Assembly (NCBI RefSeq): GCF_031877795.1
Contig: NC_133932.1
Span: 137,690,841 to 137,754,840 of the forward strand
DNA: 64,000 nt
From: Strix aluco
Taxonomy: Eukaryota > Chordata > Aves > Strigiformes > Strigidae
Reading direction: 5' to 3'
This document shows, piece after piece, positions 32,191 through 43,587 of this stretch. The notes beneath the pieces were generated by a model. The model saw nothing but the letters and a program-made list of their open reading frames with translations, had not been told where the DNA came from and did no database searches. Made by a program: the position numbers and the translations under genes. The first letter of the stretch is position 1, and each line of letters opens with the position of its first letter.

Positions 32191-33224
32191 TGGCCCAATC
32201 CTTGTCCTTCCTTCACATGCCACCATGAGATGTGGAAGTAAGCAAACCTCAGATGATGGAAGTTTTATTCCAGACATGCAGGACAGTTTTTAACTCCTCC
32301 GTCAGGACTGACTATTTGATTTCCCATCTTCATCTCCCATCTGCCTTGCTCTGTGTCTAGAAAGATGGAACTGAAAAGGACCTTCTGTATCACAGAGCCG
32401 AGGGCCTGTTGCTTTAGGGGTGACAGCTTACCTGACCCAGGGAAACCGGTAGTCACCATCCTACGATATTTTGCTCTCATGCATCTGCTGGAAGGCAGCT
32501 CCAACCCTCCACCTTGCTTCAACAGCTGGGAAATTACCTCTACTCTCCTCTCCAGTTTCTATCACCTCTGAAGTTAAATCTGACTATGCTTTCCCCTCAC
32601 TGGCATTTGCACCCCAGCATGTCTACAAAGCCACACAGCCTGACATTTGCTAAGAGAAAGTCTCTGCTCCTTTGTTCCCTTTCACAAGGCCAGAGCTCTG
32701 CTCCCAGTCATACGAGCTGTTTTTCCTCTTTACACCTCCCCTTAAAATACCTTTCTTGGCCACATCTGCTTAGAGTCACACAGACGAGGCCTCACAGAGG
32801 GGACTTAGATGGTGCACAACAGTTTGCCCAAGACCAGCCTTCGCAGAGCCCCACTTTATGTGTGGTTTCAACACTCCCACACTTCTGGGGCCCAGTTGCC
32901 CACATCACTTTCACCTCTCCCACTTGGGAACGAGAGGGAATTGGGGTTTGTTTCCCAGGGATGTAACCCACCTTTCAGTCAAATAATTATTCTTTTCCAG
33001 CAGGACCTTGCAGGCTGAGTGTGACATGCCCAGAAGGTAGATCAAGGGTAGATCATCCCAGGCAAATCTGATTCTTTCTTTCTCATCAGTTATAAAACAC
33101 ACTAGCAGATTAACATAAAGTTTCTGAGCGAATCACACTCTCAGAATTGCTTGTTTGGTGGATACCAGCAGGCAGGAGGAATGTGAAGGGCAGCGGCAAA
33201 GGACTGAGCTGGAGGTCTGCAGAC

Positions 33225-33545
33225 TGAAGCGCGTTGTGACACTTTAGGAAAAATAATGGCAAACTAGAGGGAGTTCAGAAATAAGGATGAAGTTAAGCTG
33301 GAGAGCTGAGGGGGTTGGTTCACCTGGGGAATGACCTTGAGAAAAGCCTTGAAACGTGTTAAAGGCTACAGTGAAGTGGAAAGGAATAATCTGCCCTACA
33401 TGTCCTCTGAAAGGACAATCAGGGGTCTAAACCCCAGAAAGAGTAGGAGAAATTCAGTCTAGGCTTAAAGGAAATTTCCCCATGGTAAAGATAGCAATGC
33501 ACTGATGAAAACAGAACTGCAGTGCCCAAGGAGACTGGCGCTGTT
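33225..33545 (+). repeat. Possible ancient CR1 fragment
   Basis: It resembles the CR1 region around the end of ORF2: AGGGAGTTCAGAAATAAGG, then GGAGAGCTGAGGG, a GAATGACCTTGAG word and a GCTACAGTGAAGTGGAAAGG word. No tip is preserved. It is much older than the copies in the left part of the window. Confidence 0.4.
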
Positions 33546-34003
33546 TTCGCAGAAAAGGGATAAAAATCTGTTAGGGATGACCCTGGTACAGCTGCCTTGT
33601 GTTGGCAAGAGTGCCAGATCGGATCAGGTTTTGTTCACATCTGTTCTGTGAGACTTCTGAGGGGGGTCCGTGGAGCGGCTGCAAAAACACTTTCAGAAAC
33701 CAAAACCACACGTTCCCTCCCCACTCCCCCTGCCCACGCGTTCCCATTCCCGAAAGCAGGCAAACAGAACGGAGGAGAATAAAAGCTACGTGCCTGTGGA
33801 TACAGTTTACCCTTAAATTTATGCAGCTGTAAAGCAAGCTCCCTGCGATGGCAGTGTGCAAGGTGGTCTGAGATTTTTCTGTTGAAAGAAGGGAAGCTTG
33901 CCTAAGATTTGTTCCAAAATCCAAGCTGCATTGTTTTTGTATACAATGTGGTCAAGAAGTGTGGGACTGGAGAGGCTCGTGGGGCCTTTTCCAGACTCTT
34001 TTT

Positions 34004-34052
34004 ATCTGTCTGTCTGTCTGTCTGTCTGTATCTATCTAGCTATCTATCTATT
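34004..34052. repeat. TCTG/TATC tetranucleotide microsatellite
   Basis: About seven TCTG units followed by about five TATC/TAGC units. A compound, probably polymorphic, microsatellite. Confidence 0.95.
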
Positions 34053-36330
34053 TTGTTACTAGATATATTTTCTAAGTTTCTAAAGAAAAGGCTGCAGCCA
34101 CAAGTCCTTTGTACTACTCCTATTTAAGATCCTTAAACTGATGGATGACCGACCTGGCTTGCTGCTGCAGATTTGTCCAGATAAATGAGCTCGCCCAGCC
34201 ACTGCGGGGGTGATGCAGCCAGTCCTGCTTCCCCCAGGTTCGTCTCCTGCTTCTCTGACCCAGCAGCTTCCAGTGGTGGAAGCATTTATAAGTTTGGTGA
34301 GAGGAATCCCTGGTGTGTCTGTCTCTTGGCTCAAGAAATGAGTCCACACACACGCATGTGTGCAGCTGACTTGCTCATTTACTGACTCACCTCCTAATTC
34401 AGTTTGTTTAATTGAGAAGATAGTGTTGCCAGTCCCCTGTAACGCTTACACCCCTTGCAGTGTGTTGAACTCTTCCTCATCCTTTGACCCTGCAGCCCTC
34501 CAAACACAGGTCCCTTGTCACTGCCAGCTCCCTCTTTTCGGGATGCTGAATCCTTCCAGATGCGAACGAGGTCTGGGTCTCCTTCCATGGTCTATGTGGC
34601 CATGAGATGGAGCTCCTGGCTGCCTCCATCCTGTCAGGGGCTGCAAGTCAGGGGAGGGATGTCCTGTCCCACACTTGCCCTTTGCATCCTCTAAGGCGAC
34701 AGCAGAAAGAGCACAGCTGGATAGAAACCATTTGGCAGACAAGTTCTGACCACTTTGACCTAACTGAGACTAATTTTATCTAAGTCTCCTTCTTCTGTGA
34801 AGCCAGGGTTTGCTGTTGAAACCCCCGACCAACGTTGTGTACATTGCTGCTGAGGGGGGTGATGGTGGTGGTGGGATACAACTGTACGTAGCCCAGAAGG
34901 TGCCCAAAGGCAGCGGCATCAGGAGGCGCTGAAGGAACTGAGTTTATAGCCACCAGCTCGGGTTTGGTGGTCACCCCGGCACTTCATAACACTCTCCTCA
35001 CCTCTCACCAGGCAGGATATGTGCGGGACCTCGGGCTTCCCTCAGAGACCAGACTGAGGGAATCCCTCTGCCCTGATTTCCATGGGGTGAAGGCACAAGG
35101 AGAGCTGGGATGGTAAGTCAGTATGTGCTGTTAGATGAGTTTTCATCACAGTTAAAATCAGGTACAGGTTTGCTGAGAAGAACAAGAGGAGCTTAGTCCC
35201 TGTTCTCTGGTCCCCTACTTTAACCCACACTCCTGTTCCTGGACTCCAGTGCTCAGAGGTGACCCTCCTACAACAGCCCCACAGGCTTTTTTTTTTAGTT
35301 GATGTCCCCGTCCTTCACATAAGCGAAGGAGACTTGTGCAATTGCACTCTCCAGCTGCTCTACTCACCCCACTGCAAAAAATTCCTGCTCTCCCTAATGC
35401 AGTGCTGCGCCTGGGTGTTAGTTCAGGGGAAAGAAGCAGTGATGTATCCTCCTGCCGCGCAGCACGTGCGGAATTACACCGTCTCCAAAGAGGAGAGCCA
35501 GTCTGCTCAAGTGCCAAAGCCACAGGAGTGGGATCTCACACGAGTTCAGAGGCAAGTGAAGGCTTATGAAAAACTGGAGCTTCTGCAAATCCCATTACAG
35601 GTGCCTGTGTGTTAGGGGAGAGACACAACACAGAAAGTTAGAGAGTCTCATTAAAACATTGGGAAAAAAATTGTAGAACAACATTCCACGACTGATGCTG
35701 TTTTGGGGTTTCTAATAAGAAAGGAACAAAACCTTGCAGTGGCACTGCAGGGTTTGAGTGTGACTTGCAGACCCTGTTCTCTGGCTCTTTGTGATTGCTG
35801 CAAATGCTTCAGTAAGGTTTCAAGAGGGGATTAGGAGGAAAACAATGTCTGTTTGGGCCAATGTCTGGACGAGTGTGTGTGTGCAAATGTGCATACGCAC
35901 ACACCACGCTCTTCCCTCATAGCCAGGCACCAAGATCAGGCAGCTGCTATAAACTAGGAAGTGAATAAATAGAGAGTTACAGACTGGGTGAAAAAGGTAC
36001 ATGGGGAGGATGAATCCAACAACAGACTTTAATTTCAGAGTGGTAACAGTCTTTTATCAAGAGCGGAGATGGATAGTCATGAAGTGACACAGATCTGAGG
36101 AGGAACAAAGATACAGATACAGTTAGACACGATTTATCTTTCCATTCTAAACAGGAATGTAGAATTCACTTTCTAAAAATAATATTTCACCAGTCAAATT
36201 TTCCATGGTGCCTCCAGCTTTCAGGGCTTGGCCGCAATGCTGAAGGGATCATCCTGCTTTTCCAGTAGACAGCTTTTTAAGCTTTTTCTTTGCTCCCCAA
36301 ACATGCTGCCGTTGTTCCCTGCTCTGAACC

Positions 36331-37305
36331 CTATTCCTTGCCATCTGGCATTAGCAATGGGCTGGGCTTGTTCCCCTTCTGCCAGAGCAGGCTCAGCACC
36401 CGATCCCGGATCGCCTTGGTCCTCATCCCATAGATGAGGGGGTTGAGCATGGGGGGCACCAGCAGGTAGAGGTCAGCCATCAGGATGTGGACGTGCACGG
36501 GGATGCTCCGGCCCCAGCGCTGCGTGTAGAAGGAGAAGAGCCCAGGTGTGTAGAAGAGCAGGATGACACCGATGTGGGAGCTGCAGGTGCCGAAGGACTT
36601 CAGACGAGCCTCTCTGGAGGAGAGGCCTACGACCTCCCTCAGGATCAGCATGTAGGAGACAGCGATGAGGATGGAGTCTGATCCCACCACGACAGTGGCA
36701 ACCGTGATCCCGTAGATGCTGTTGGGCCGGGTGTCCCCACAGGCCAGCTTCACCACTGACATGTGCTCGCAGTAGGAGTGGTGGATGACGCGGGGGCCAC
36801 AGTAGGACAGGCTGGCCACCATGCAAGTTGCAGGGGTGGCGATGGCGATGCCACGCACCGCAGCGGTCAAACCCAGCTTGGCGATGGTGGGGCCAGTCAG
36901 GATGGTAGAGTAGCGCAGGGGCTTACAGATGGCCAAGTATCGGTCGAAGGCCATGGTGAGCAGGACCCCTGACTCCACCATGGAGAAGCTGTGGATGAAG
37001 AACATCTGGGCCACGCAGCCCTCAAAGTTGATCTCGTGGGAGTGGAACCAGAAGATACTCAGGAGCTTGGGCATGGTAGAAGTGGTGAGGACGAGGTCAA
37101 TGGCAGCCAGCATGGAGAGGAAGTAAAACATGGGCAGGTGCAGGCTCGGGTCTATCCTAATCACTAGGAGGAGTGTGATGTTCCCCAGCACTGCCATAAA
37201 GTACACGGTGAAGAATGGGAAGGCAATCCAGAACTGAGCATCCTCCAGCCCAGGGATGCCTGTCAGGATGAAGGACGAGGGACTGGAGTGGTTTGAGTAG
37301 GACAT
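36331..37305 (-). CDS. Olfactory receptor, class I, OR52-like (gene 4)
   Basis: Predicted 324-residue odorant receptor. N5-H-S glycosylation site; GIPGLE 16-21; GN 41-42; PMFYFL 58-63; C97 and second-loop SYCEHM (C179); DRY 121-123; SY 217-218; KSFGTCSSH 236-244 (a variant of KAFSTCGSH); NPLIY 288-292; tail GMRTKAIRDRVLSLL and about 20 more residues. The frame runs 70 codons further upstream, but an acceptor-like CTATGTCTTCCCTTCCAG ends about 18 nt before the ATG of MSYSNHSS, so that ATG is the best start. A second Met 11 codons upstream lies beyond that acceptor. Role as for the paralogues; ligand unknown. Fully open frame. Confidence 0.94.
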   Translation of the reverse strand: MSYSNHSSPSSFILTGIPGLEDAQFWIAFPFFTVYFMAVLGNITLLLVIRIDPSLHLPMFYFLSMLAAIDLVLTTSTMPKLLSIFWFHSHEINFEGCVAQMFFIHSFSMVESGVLLTMAFDRYLAICKPLRYSTILTGPTIAKLGLTAAVRGIAIATPATCMVASLSYCGPRVIHHSYCEHMSVVKLACGDTRPNSIYGITVATVVVGSDSILIAVSYMLILREVVGLSSREARLKSFGTCSSHIGVILLFYTPGLFSFYTQRWGRSIPVHVHILMADLYLLVPPMLNPLIYGMRTKAIRDRVLSLLWQKGNKPSPLLMPDGKE

Positions 37306-40300
37306 GAGGCCCTGCTGCTGAGCTGGAAGGGAAGACATAGACAGGTAGAGGAATGAGCTGGAGTGAGCACTGCTGTGGACTCCAGCCACAGGCAGAATCC
37401 CCCTGCCCATCTTTTCAGGCACACAGACCTGGACCTGATGATCCTTACGGGTGCCTTCTAACTTGGGATATTCTATGATCCAATTCATGTCCTCCTGTCT
37501 CTTACCCAGCTGCACTCAGTCCCATCATTGGCAAGACGCAAACTCACATGGTCTTAGCCCAAACATTTGGGAGTTATCTGACCTCTCCTCCCATCCGGGG
37601 CTGGCCTCTGGCTGTTGTCTTCACCCCTCCCCTCTACAATTTGGGATTTACAAGTTAGCAGTTGAATACATTTAGTTGCCATCGGTACAAAGATCTAAGA
37701 TGGGAGAAGGGGGAGTATCCAGAATACTTGGAGGATGCAGCTCAGCAGGACTCTGCTCACCCACACTCTGCTGCAGGTGTAAACCACATCCTCTCCTGGG
37801 CTGGTGTGTCCCATCTGATCCCCACCCTGGGAAACTGCAGCAGATGTATGTTTACAGCATCAATGTTTGTTGCCCAGAGCATTTTTGCTGTGAGAGCTGA
37901 TGCCTGTGGGAGCAGCCACTGACCCCGCACGTCCCCCAGCTGCATAGCACCATCAGCTGTGGGACTGTTCCTGCTGGAGCCCAGACCCAAACCGCCTTGC
38001 TGGAGTCCCTCTCTGAATGGGCTTCCCACCCACAGGGCCCCCATCGGAGGAAAACCAATGTCCTGACCAAAACTGTCCCTGTTTTATGGGGAAAAGCCAG
38101 GCACAGAAAGGTTAAGTTAACCCACTGGCAGTATGGGAATTAGATGCAAGTTTCTCAGGCATTTGTACCCTCAGTTTTCCCCAACATACCAAAGGGCCAG
38201 ACTTCACCTCCTTGGCTTTCCAGATATTTGACTTTTTTGACCCCTAAATAGTTTCATCTTTTCTCCAAGCTGCTCCGAGTCGTCCATGTGACACAACCCA
38301 ACAGGCATTTCAGTCCGTTTCTAGCCACTGCTATTTGCAGTGTAAGGCCAAATACTGCAAAGCCAATATTGTGAAAACACTGCCAAGACAATGTTATTTA
38401 TAATAGTTTACTGCAAAGAGGACTCTGTTTGCAGTGCAGTCAGCTACCTCGGCTATAAATTCAGGGAGGCAGAGCCACAGCTGGCACAAGCCAGTCCAGC
38501 AGGAAACGTGTCTTGTGCCAGAATTATTTATCTGGAAAAGGCAAACACATCTGAGATCCTGTAATTCAGTGCTTGGGAAAAAAGCAGATACCCCCTCCCT
38601 CCTCTCTGTCAAAGGGCAGTGTTACCTGTACTTCATCTTGTACAATAAAGCTACCCAGATTATTAAATAATGCTATTCAACACGGATCAGACTCAGTTTT
38701 TACTGGGTCCTTTTCACGTACATGGACAGTGCTGTGCCAGGGCTGGTCCCTGAGCAGGGTCCCGTTTCTTGGGTGCACACAACACACAACCACTTCTTTA
38801 GCTCAGTCTCTCTGACCAGCCTGTTTGGGTCGCACCAAGACACCATCCCCACTGCGCTTCAGTTCCATCCACGCTACTCCTGACCTCCTCTGTGCGTCAT
38901 TCGTCCTCCTCTTGACGTGCCCTGCGGCCACGGTGCCCGTGCGCCAGCAACTAAAGGTGTCTCCAGACCCAGAACACACACACGGGAGCTGGCGTCTGGT
39001 GCTGCTTCCCAGCCCTGCCCAGAGCATCACACCAGAAGCAGCAACTCCTTCACCTTGCCAGCTCCAAGCCAGCACAGACCCCTCACTTCTACCACCAGCC
39101 CCCAAGAGCGGCTGCAGTTGCAGCCTACAGACAAATGCCACGTGAGGAAGATATCCCCTTTTGGGCTATTTTTGAGTTGTACATGCAACAGCAGCACTTT
39201 CAGACTTGTCACTGCTCAAGTGGAACAGTACTTTCAGGCCTGTTGACATCCTTCTGAGCATTTTTTTGGTGCTTCCTTGGCAAGAGAAGCTGATAGAGTT
39301 TTATTTTGTGCAATTAAGTAGTTCAGTAACTTGTAAAGCTGCAAGTTTTGCTCATTGCAGTAGTCAAAATCCAGAAGATTTTCTAGAAATGGGGGACATT
39401 ACCAGGCACCTTGACCCAGCTTGCTGTACCCCATTAGATTTGTTACAAACTTACTGTACTTTATTTTTAAGCAGTGAAACAGATTAAAATGCCCTCAGAG
39501 AATGAGCTGCTTGGTATTGAACAAACTGCAAAAGGAATTGAAATCTTTGCTTGCCAGCATACCAGCAAAGCTTCCCTGACTTTGGAAGGAGGGAATAGAT
39601 CCTGGTACTTGAAGTTCAGATTTTAACTCTTTCCTTCACTCAATTTTGTCAGCTCTGCCTCTCTGCTGCTAAGCAATAATCGTTAAATTTACCAGATTTG
39701 ACGCGCTTAACATTTTGTGTCATTCTTAGACATTGTAAATCCACCAGCCATGAAGCCTGAGGCTGTGAAAAACAACCAGCCAACGCCTTTTGCAACCACA
39801 CACCGACCTGCCTGTGCCAAGAGCCAGCCAGCACTCCTGAGCAGCACACAGCCTGTCCTGAAACAAAGATCCCTCCAACTGGGGCTTGTAAGAGAGATAA
39901 TGATCCAGTCCACACCCCTTCCCCAGTATAAGATCAAAAGTAATCTCTGATAGATACATGCACAAACCGATCTCCCATCACAGAAACTCAGTATTTTCCC
40001 CAAATCACCCGTTTCAGAGCATTTCCTCACGTCAAGTCTACATCTCACCGGAGCTCGTGACTTTTGTCCTTTCCCTAAGGGAGAAGAACAAATTATTACC
40101 TTCCTTGTGTTTGCCATCCTCTTCAGGGGTGTGCCAGCCAAAGGGACAGCACCAGAGCTCTGATCAGGCAATTGCAGGTCTCACAGAGGACTGCCTTAGC
40201 AGATGTTACGCCTACGTGTCTGCAGCTTCTTTGAAGTTGATTTAACCAAGGAACAGTTTGCAGCCCAATAATTAGCACTGTTGTAATTAACCCATGCAAG

Positions 40301-41750
40301 GAAGCAAACTGAGGTTGCAGGGGTCTGACTGGCAGTTCTCTACCACAACGTTCCCTTAATGTGAGGTATCTAGAAGTAATGAAGCAGCTCATTAATTCAA
40401 TAAGAGACAAAGTCCACTTAGATGTATTGGCATATCTGCATAGCAGCTTTTCTGGATAGATTGTTTTATATTCCACCTCAATTTGGCTAAAATTTGAACT
40501 TGGCTCAGAGCTTGGCACTATGCTTAAAAATACTGGCATAACACCAGGTTAAATGAAAGGAAAACATCTACCCAGCCCACCTGGATGACTTGGATGTGAC
40601 CCTGGCTGTACCTACATCACCTTCAAATACTGTTTCTCTCTCTCACACAACCAAGCAACTCCTCAACCTGCCAAAAGGCACTGCATGGAAATATTTATAT
40701 GTCTTAAGGAACCTGATCACCCTAATCACTCACTGCTGGGACTTCAGAGACACTAATCATCACAGAGGAGAAACAGCTGCCTGGGAATAACCAGAAATAG
40801 CAAGGTTTGTAAACAAATTCACTCCTCTGTCCCACTGCAGGGGTTATGTCTGTCTCAGCATTAAGCAGTGACAAACAGATCGCTGGTCCACAAGGGGGGA
40901 ATTTTACCTCTGGGTGGGCAAATATCCCTCTGGGCATGACTAGCTGTTCTCCTGGTCCACACGCAATGGTGCATGAGTCCTTCGGGCTTAACCCTGTTTG
41001 TGTAAAGCTTGCTTTGGTTTGGTACATGTGTCATGTGGTCCTGGGGCACAAGATAGCAGCCTGGATTCTTAGGGCTGTATTTTAATGTCACCCTTCCTAT
41101 GAGGATCTTGAAGCATCCATGAGCTTCAGTGAATGCTTTGTAAATGAGGGCTGATCCTTTGGACCTAGTTTAGGTATTCCCTGTCCTTGCAGCCTCTGAG
41201 GGTGGAGGTCAGGTATGAACCACAGTGTGGCATTTAGGGAGAGGTGAGGTGGGGATGGAGGGCAGGAAGCCGCTCAGATCATCCCCACAGCTGTGATCAG
41301 TGTCAGTTTTTCAGCTGTTTCAGTCCGGCAACTACAAACAGGACACAAAGAGCAATGACTTATGGGTGTGCTGGCCCCTTGGGCTACTGGTCCTTCAAAA
41401 GAAAGCAACCAAAACTAGTAGAAATCTGCAGAGACTGGAAAGAAGGAGAAGCCCAGAAGATCAGTTTAAGGAGCCTTGTGGCTTCTGCTGGCATTTTGGC
41501 TACAGACAAATAGACGGCATGGCTGGAGATGCTCTTGGAAGGAGGAGACCCATGTTGGGGCAGGAACAGCCCTGAGTGACCGTGGGAGACCCAAGGTGGG
41601 GCAGAGGAGAGTGAATAAGGACCAAGGAGCAGCAGAAGAAAAGCACCATGCACTGATCCAGACCTGCTGCACCACCGTCATCCCACCAAAGGGGCTGGGA
41701 GGGCAGGACTGCAATGTGTGGGGACGACACGGGGAGCTGAGACAGGGGAG
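37306..41750. other. Intergenic between the OR52-like and OR51-like sides
   Basis: No recognisable gene, RNA or named repeat in about 4.4 kb. Frames are short. The composition is near average, with AT-rich patches around 39,300-39,720 and 40,240-40,520. Confidence 0.45.
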
Positions 41751-41846
41751 ATGTTTGCCCCCGTGGTGAACCCCATTGTGTATGGTGTGGAAACCAAGCA
41801 GATCCATGACCAGGTGCTCATTGCATTTTCTCTCATGAGAATCTAA
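41751..41846 (+). pseudogene. OR51/52-like C-terminal scrap
   Basis: The plus-strand reading MFAPVVNPIVYGVETKQI, continuing HDQVLIAF to a stop at 41,844-41,846, is the end of helix 7 and the start of the tail of a class I OR: the NPIVY motif followed by GVxTKQI. Intact relatives read PPVLNPxxYGxRTKQIRxxVL. Nothing upstream in any frame continues the receptor, so only the last 30 or so codons survive. It lies on the strand opposite to the four OR52-like genes. Confidence 0.75.
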
Positions 41847-42719
41847 ATCCTTGCACATCCCGTCCACAGGAGCGTGTACGTGTTTCCATATGACTGCACA
41901 TGCAAATTGCAGCACATGATGGGCCACAAAAATTAACCTTAGACAAGTGTGCAGCATGTACATGATCCCCTTTAAATGAGTCCCATCTCTTCTCCTGAAT
42001 CTTCCCAAGTTTAAGACTTGCAAATTGTGAGAGGATTGTACGTATATGCTAAATATGGCAGCATTTCAGCTCATCGCTGCCTGAGGCAAGCAGCAAAGCC
42101 TGCTTGGCAGACTGAGGAGGGTGCTAAATCCACAGGTCAGCCTATGTAGAACTGGAAAATTTTCAGAGTATTCAGCTTTGATGTCACTGCGCTGATAATG
42201 AGCTGGAGGTAAATAACATTCTTGTTTGAGCTCCACGGGCTACATTTCTTCTCTTTTTGTGTGCTAAGGAAATGAGCTGATGGCCTGCAGGTCATCCAAA
42301 GAGCTACTGATGCTGCTGGACCATTTAAAGTGGGTGGGGGAAAGAGGGGCCAAACCGTCTTGTGCTGGAGAGGAGTGAGGTTTGAGGTGCTGACCCTCGG
42401 TGCCAGGAGAGGGGGTGGGTGGTGGGTGCTGCCTGCTCCTCAGGCACGTGGTGCTGGCGCCTGCTCCCAGCCTCTTGGCTAGACGTGCCGCGGCCGATGA
42501 CGCATCTGCCTGGAGGAGGGTTGCTCACATTTTCCAGCGTGAGCTCTGAGGATGGTCTCAGGAAGGGTGAGGTTAAACCTGCAGCACACACCTCACCCCC
42601 TCAACAGCCCAGGCAGAGCACTGGCCCCTTCCTCCACCCCTGCACGCACCAGGGGATTGGGGGAGCAGCTCCCAGGGTCACGGGGAGGAGCACAAACACC
42701 TGTGAGCACGGCGGGTTTT
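41847..42719. other. No gene recognised
   Basis: AT-rich at first, then GC-rich from about 42,330. It is the left flank of the ERVL insertion. No coding potential seen. Confidence 0.45.
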
Positions 42720-42724
42720 AGCTG
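42720..42724. repeat. Target site duplication, left (AGCTG)
   Basis: The five bases AGCTG directly before the left LTR recur directly after the right LTR at 49,349-49,353. Such a 5-bp duplication fits integration by an ERVL-class retrovirus. Confidence 0.9.
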
Positions 42725-43587
42725 TGTTTTGCTGATCAGGGATATCAATTAAACTCAGACACCAGAGTGAAAAGAGCAGGCATATTTTACTAGAAATAAC
42801 TAAATAATGTAACAGAATAATACAGAAAACATACAGTAAGAAAAGACAGAATAGTGCACTTAAACAAATAGGAAAATACAGGGTAATGCATCAAATCATT
42901 ACTACTTGAGAGAGAAAGAGAATAGTGATTAAGAAAGATACATCACCACTTGCATACTTTACCATCATCCAGATCCGCAGTCGCTGGGGAGCCCCGGTTA
43001 CAGCGAGGATTTGGAGAACCTTTCCCTGCAAGTGGGAAATCCTACGCGGTGCGTCCACCCGTAGGTGAGGCTTCCAAAGTCGCTGTGAGCGGGCCCAGCC
43101 TTATATACCTAAAAATCAGTAAGCCAGAATAGCTGACACCTTTGTTTTAAGCGGAAATATCTGGTTTTCATCTCAGTTAGGTTCCCCCCAGAGCCTGGCC
43201 AGGGCTTAAGGGAGAAGCTAAGGGAGTTTCCCTGCTTATCTAGTTAATTTATGAGCAAGGTCACAAGGCCAGACAACTGTTTCCGTGGCCTTGTTATCTT
43301 GCTCACACATAAAGAAATATAAGGATACATTCAGGATAGACATGTTTTATGCTGTTTAAACTACATCTTCTATGCATATTTCACTAATGACTACATACAG
43401 AGTTAGCAGTTTCAGTTCAGGGCCTGTTGCTCAGGCTTCAGTATTCCCACCTTTTACATCAGAACAGTTGGTTTGCTATAACTTAGTATAATACCTAATA
43501 GCACAATGGTTATCAGTTATAAAATGTACAGGATTCATCTATAGGTCAACTCTGGCTTGGGCTTATTGTCCAAGCCTTAGCACTTCA
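42725..43587 (-). repeat. 3' LTR of the ERVL element
   Basis: Length 863 bp. On the minus strand it starts TGAAGTGC and ends CAAAACA. A TATA box (TATATAAGG) lies at about 43,099-43,107, leaving about 480 bp of U3 and 350-370 bp of R plus U5. A variant polyadenylation signal (AGTAAA) lies at about 42,786-42,791. It appears base-for-base equal to the right LTR, offset by 5,761 bp. Confidence 0.95.

Larger units (their letters stand above)
31776..36330. other. Intergenic between OR genes 3 and 4
   Basis: Four and a half kb with no recognisable gene. It contains an old interspersed repeat (31,835-32,190), a possible ancient CR1 piece (33,225-33,545) and a TCTG/TATC microsatellite (34,004-34,052). 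A plus-strand frame at 35,259-35,615 has no domain or homologue that I know. Confidence 0.45.

Noticed and set aside
35259-35615. 118-codon plus-strand frame
   Set aside because: No recognisable domain, no signal peptide or family motif, no supporting context.
42950-43132. 60-codon frame repeated exactly at 48,711-48,893
   Set aside because: It lies inside the two LTRs; the identity comes from LTR duplication, not from a gene pair.
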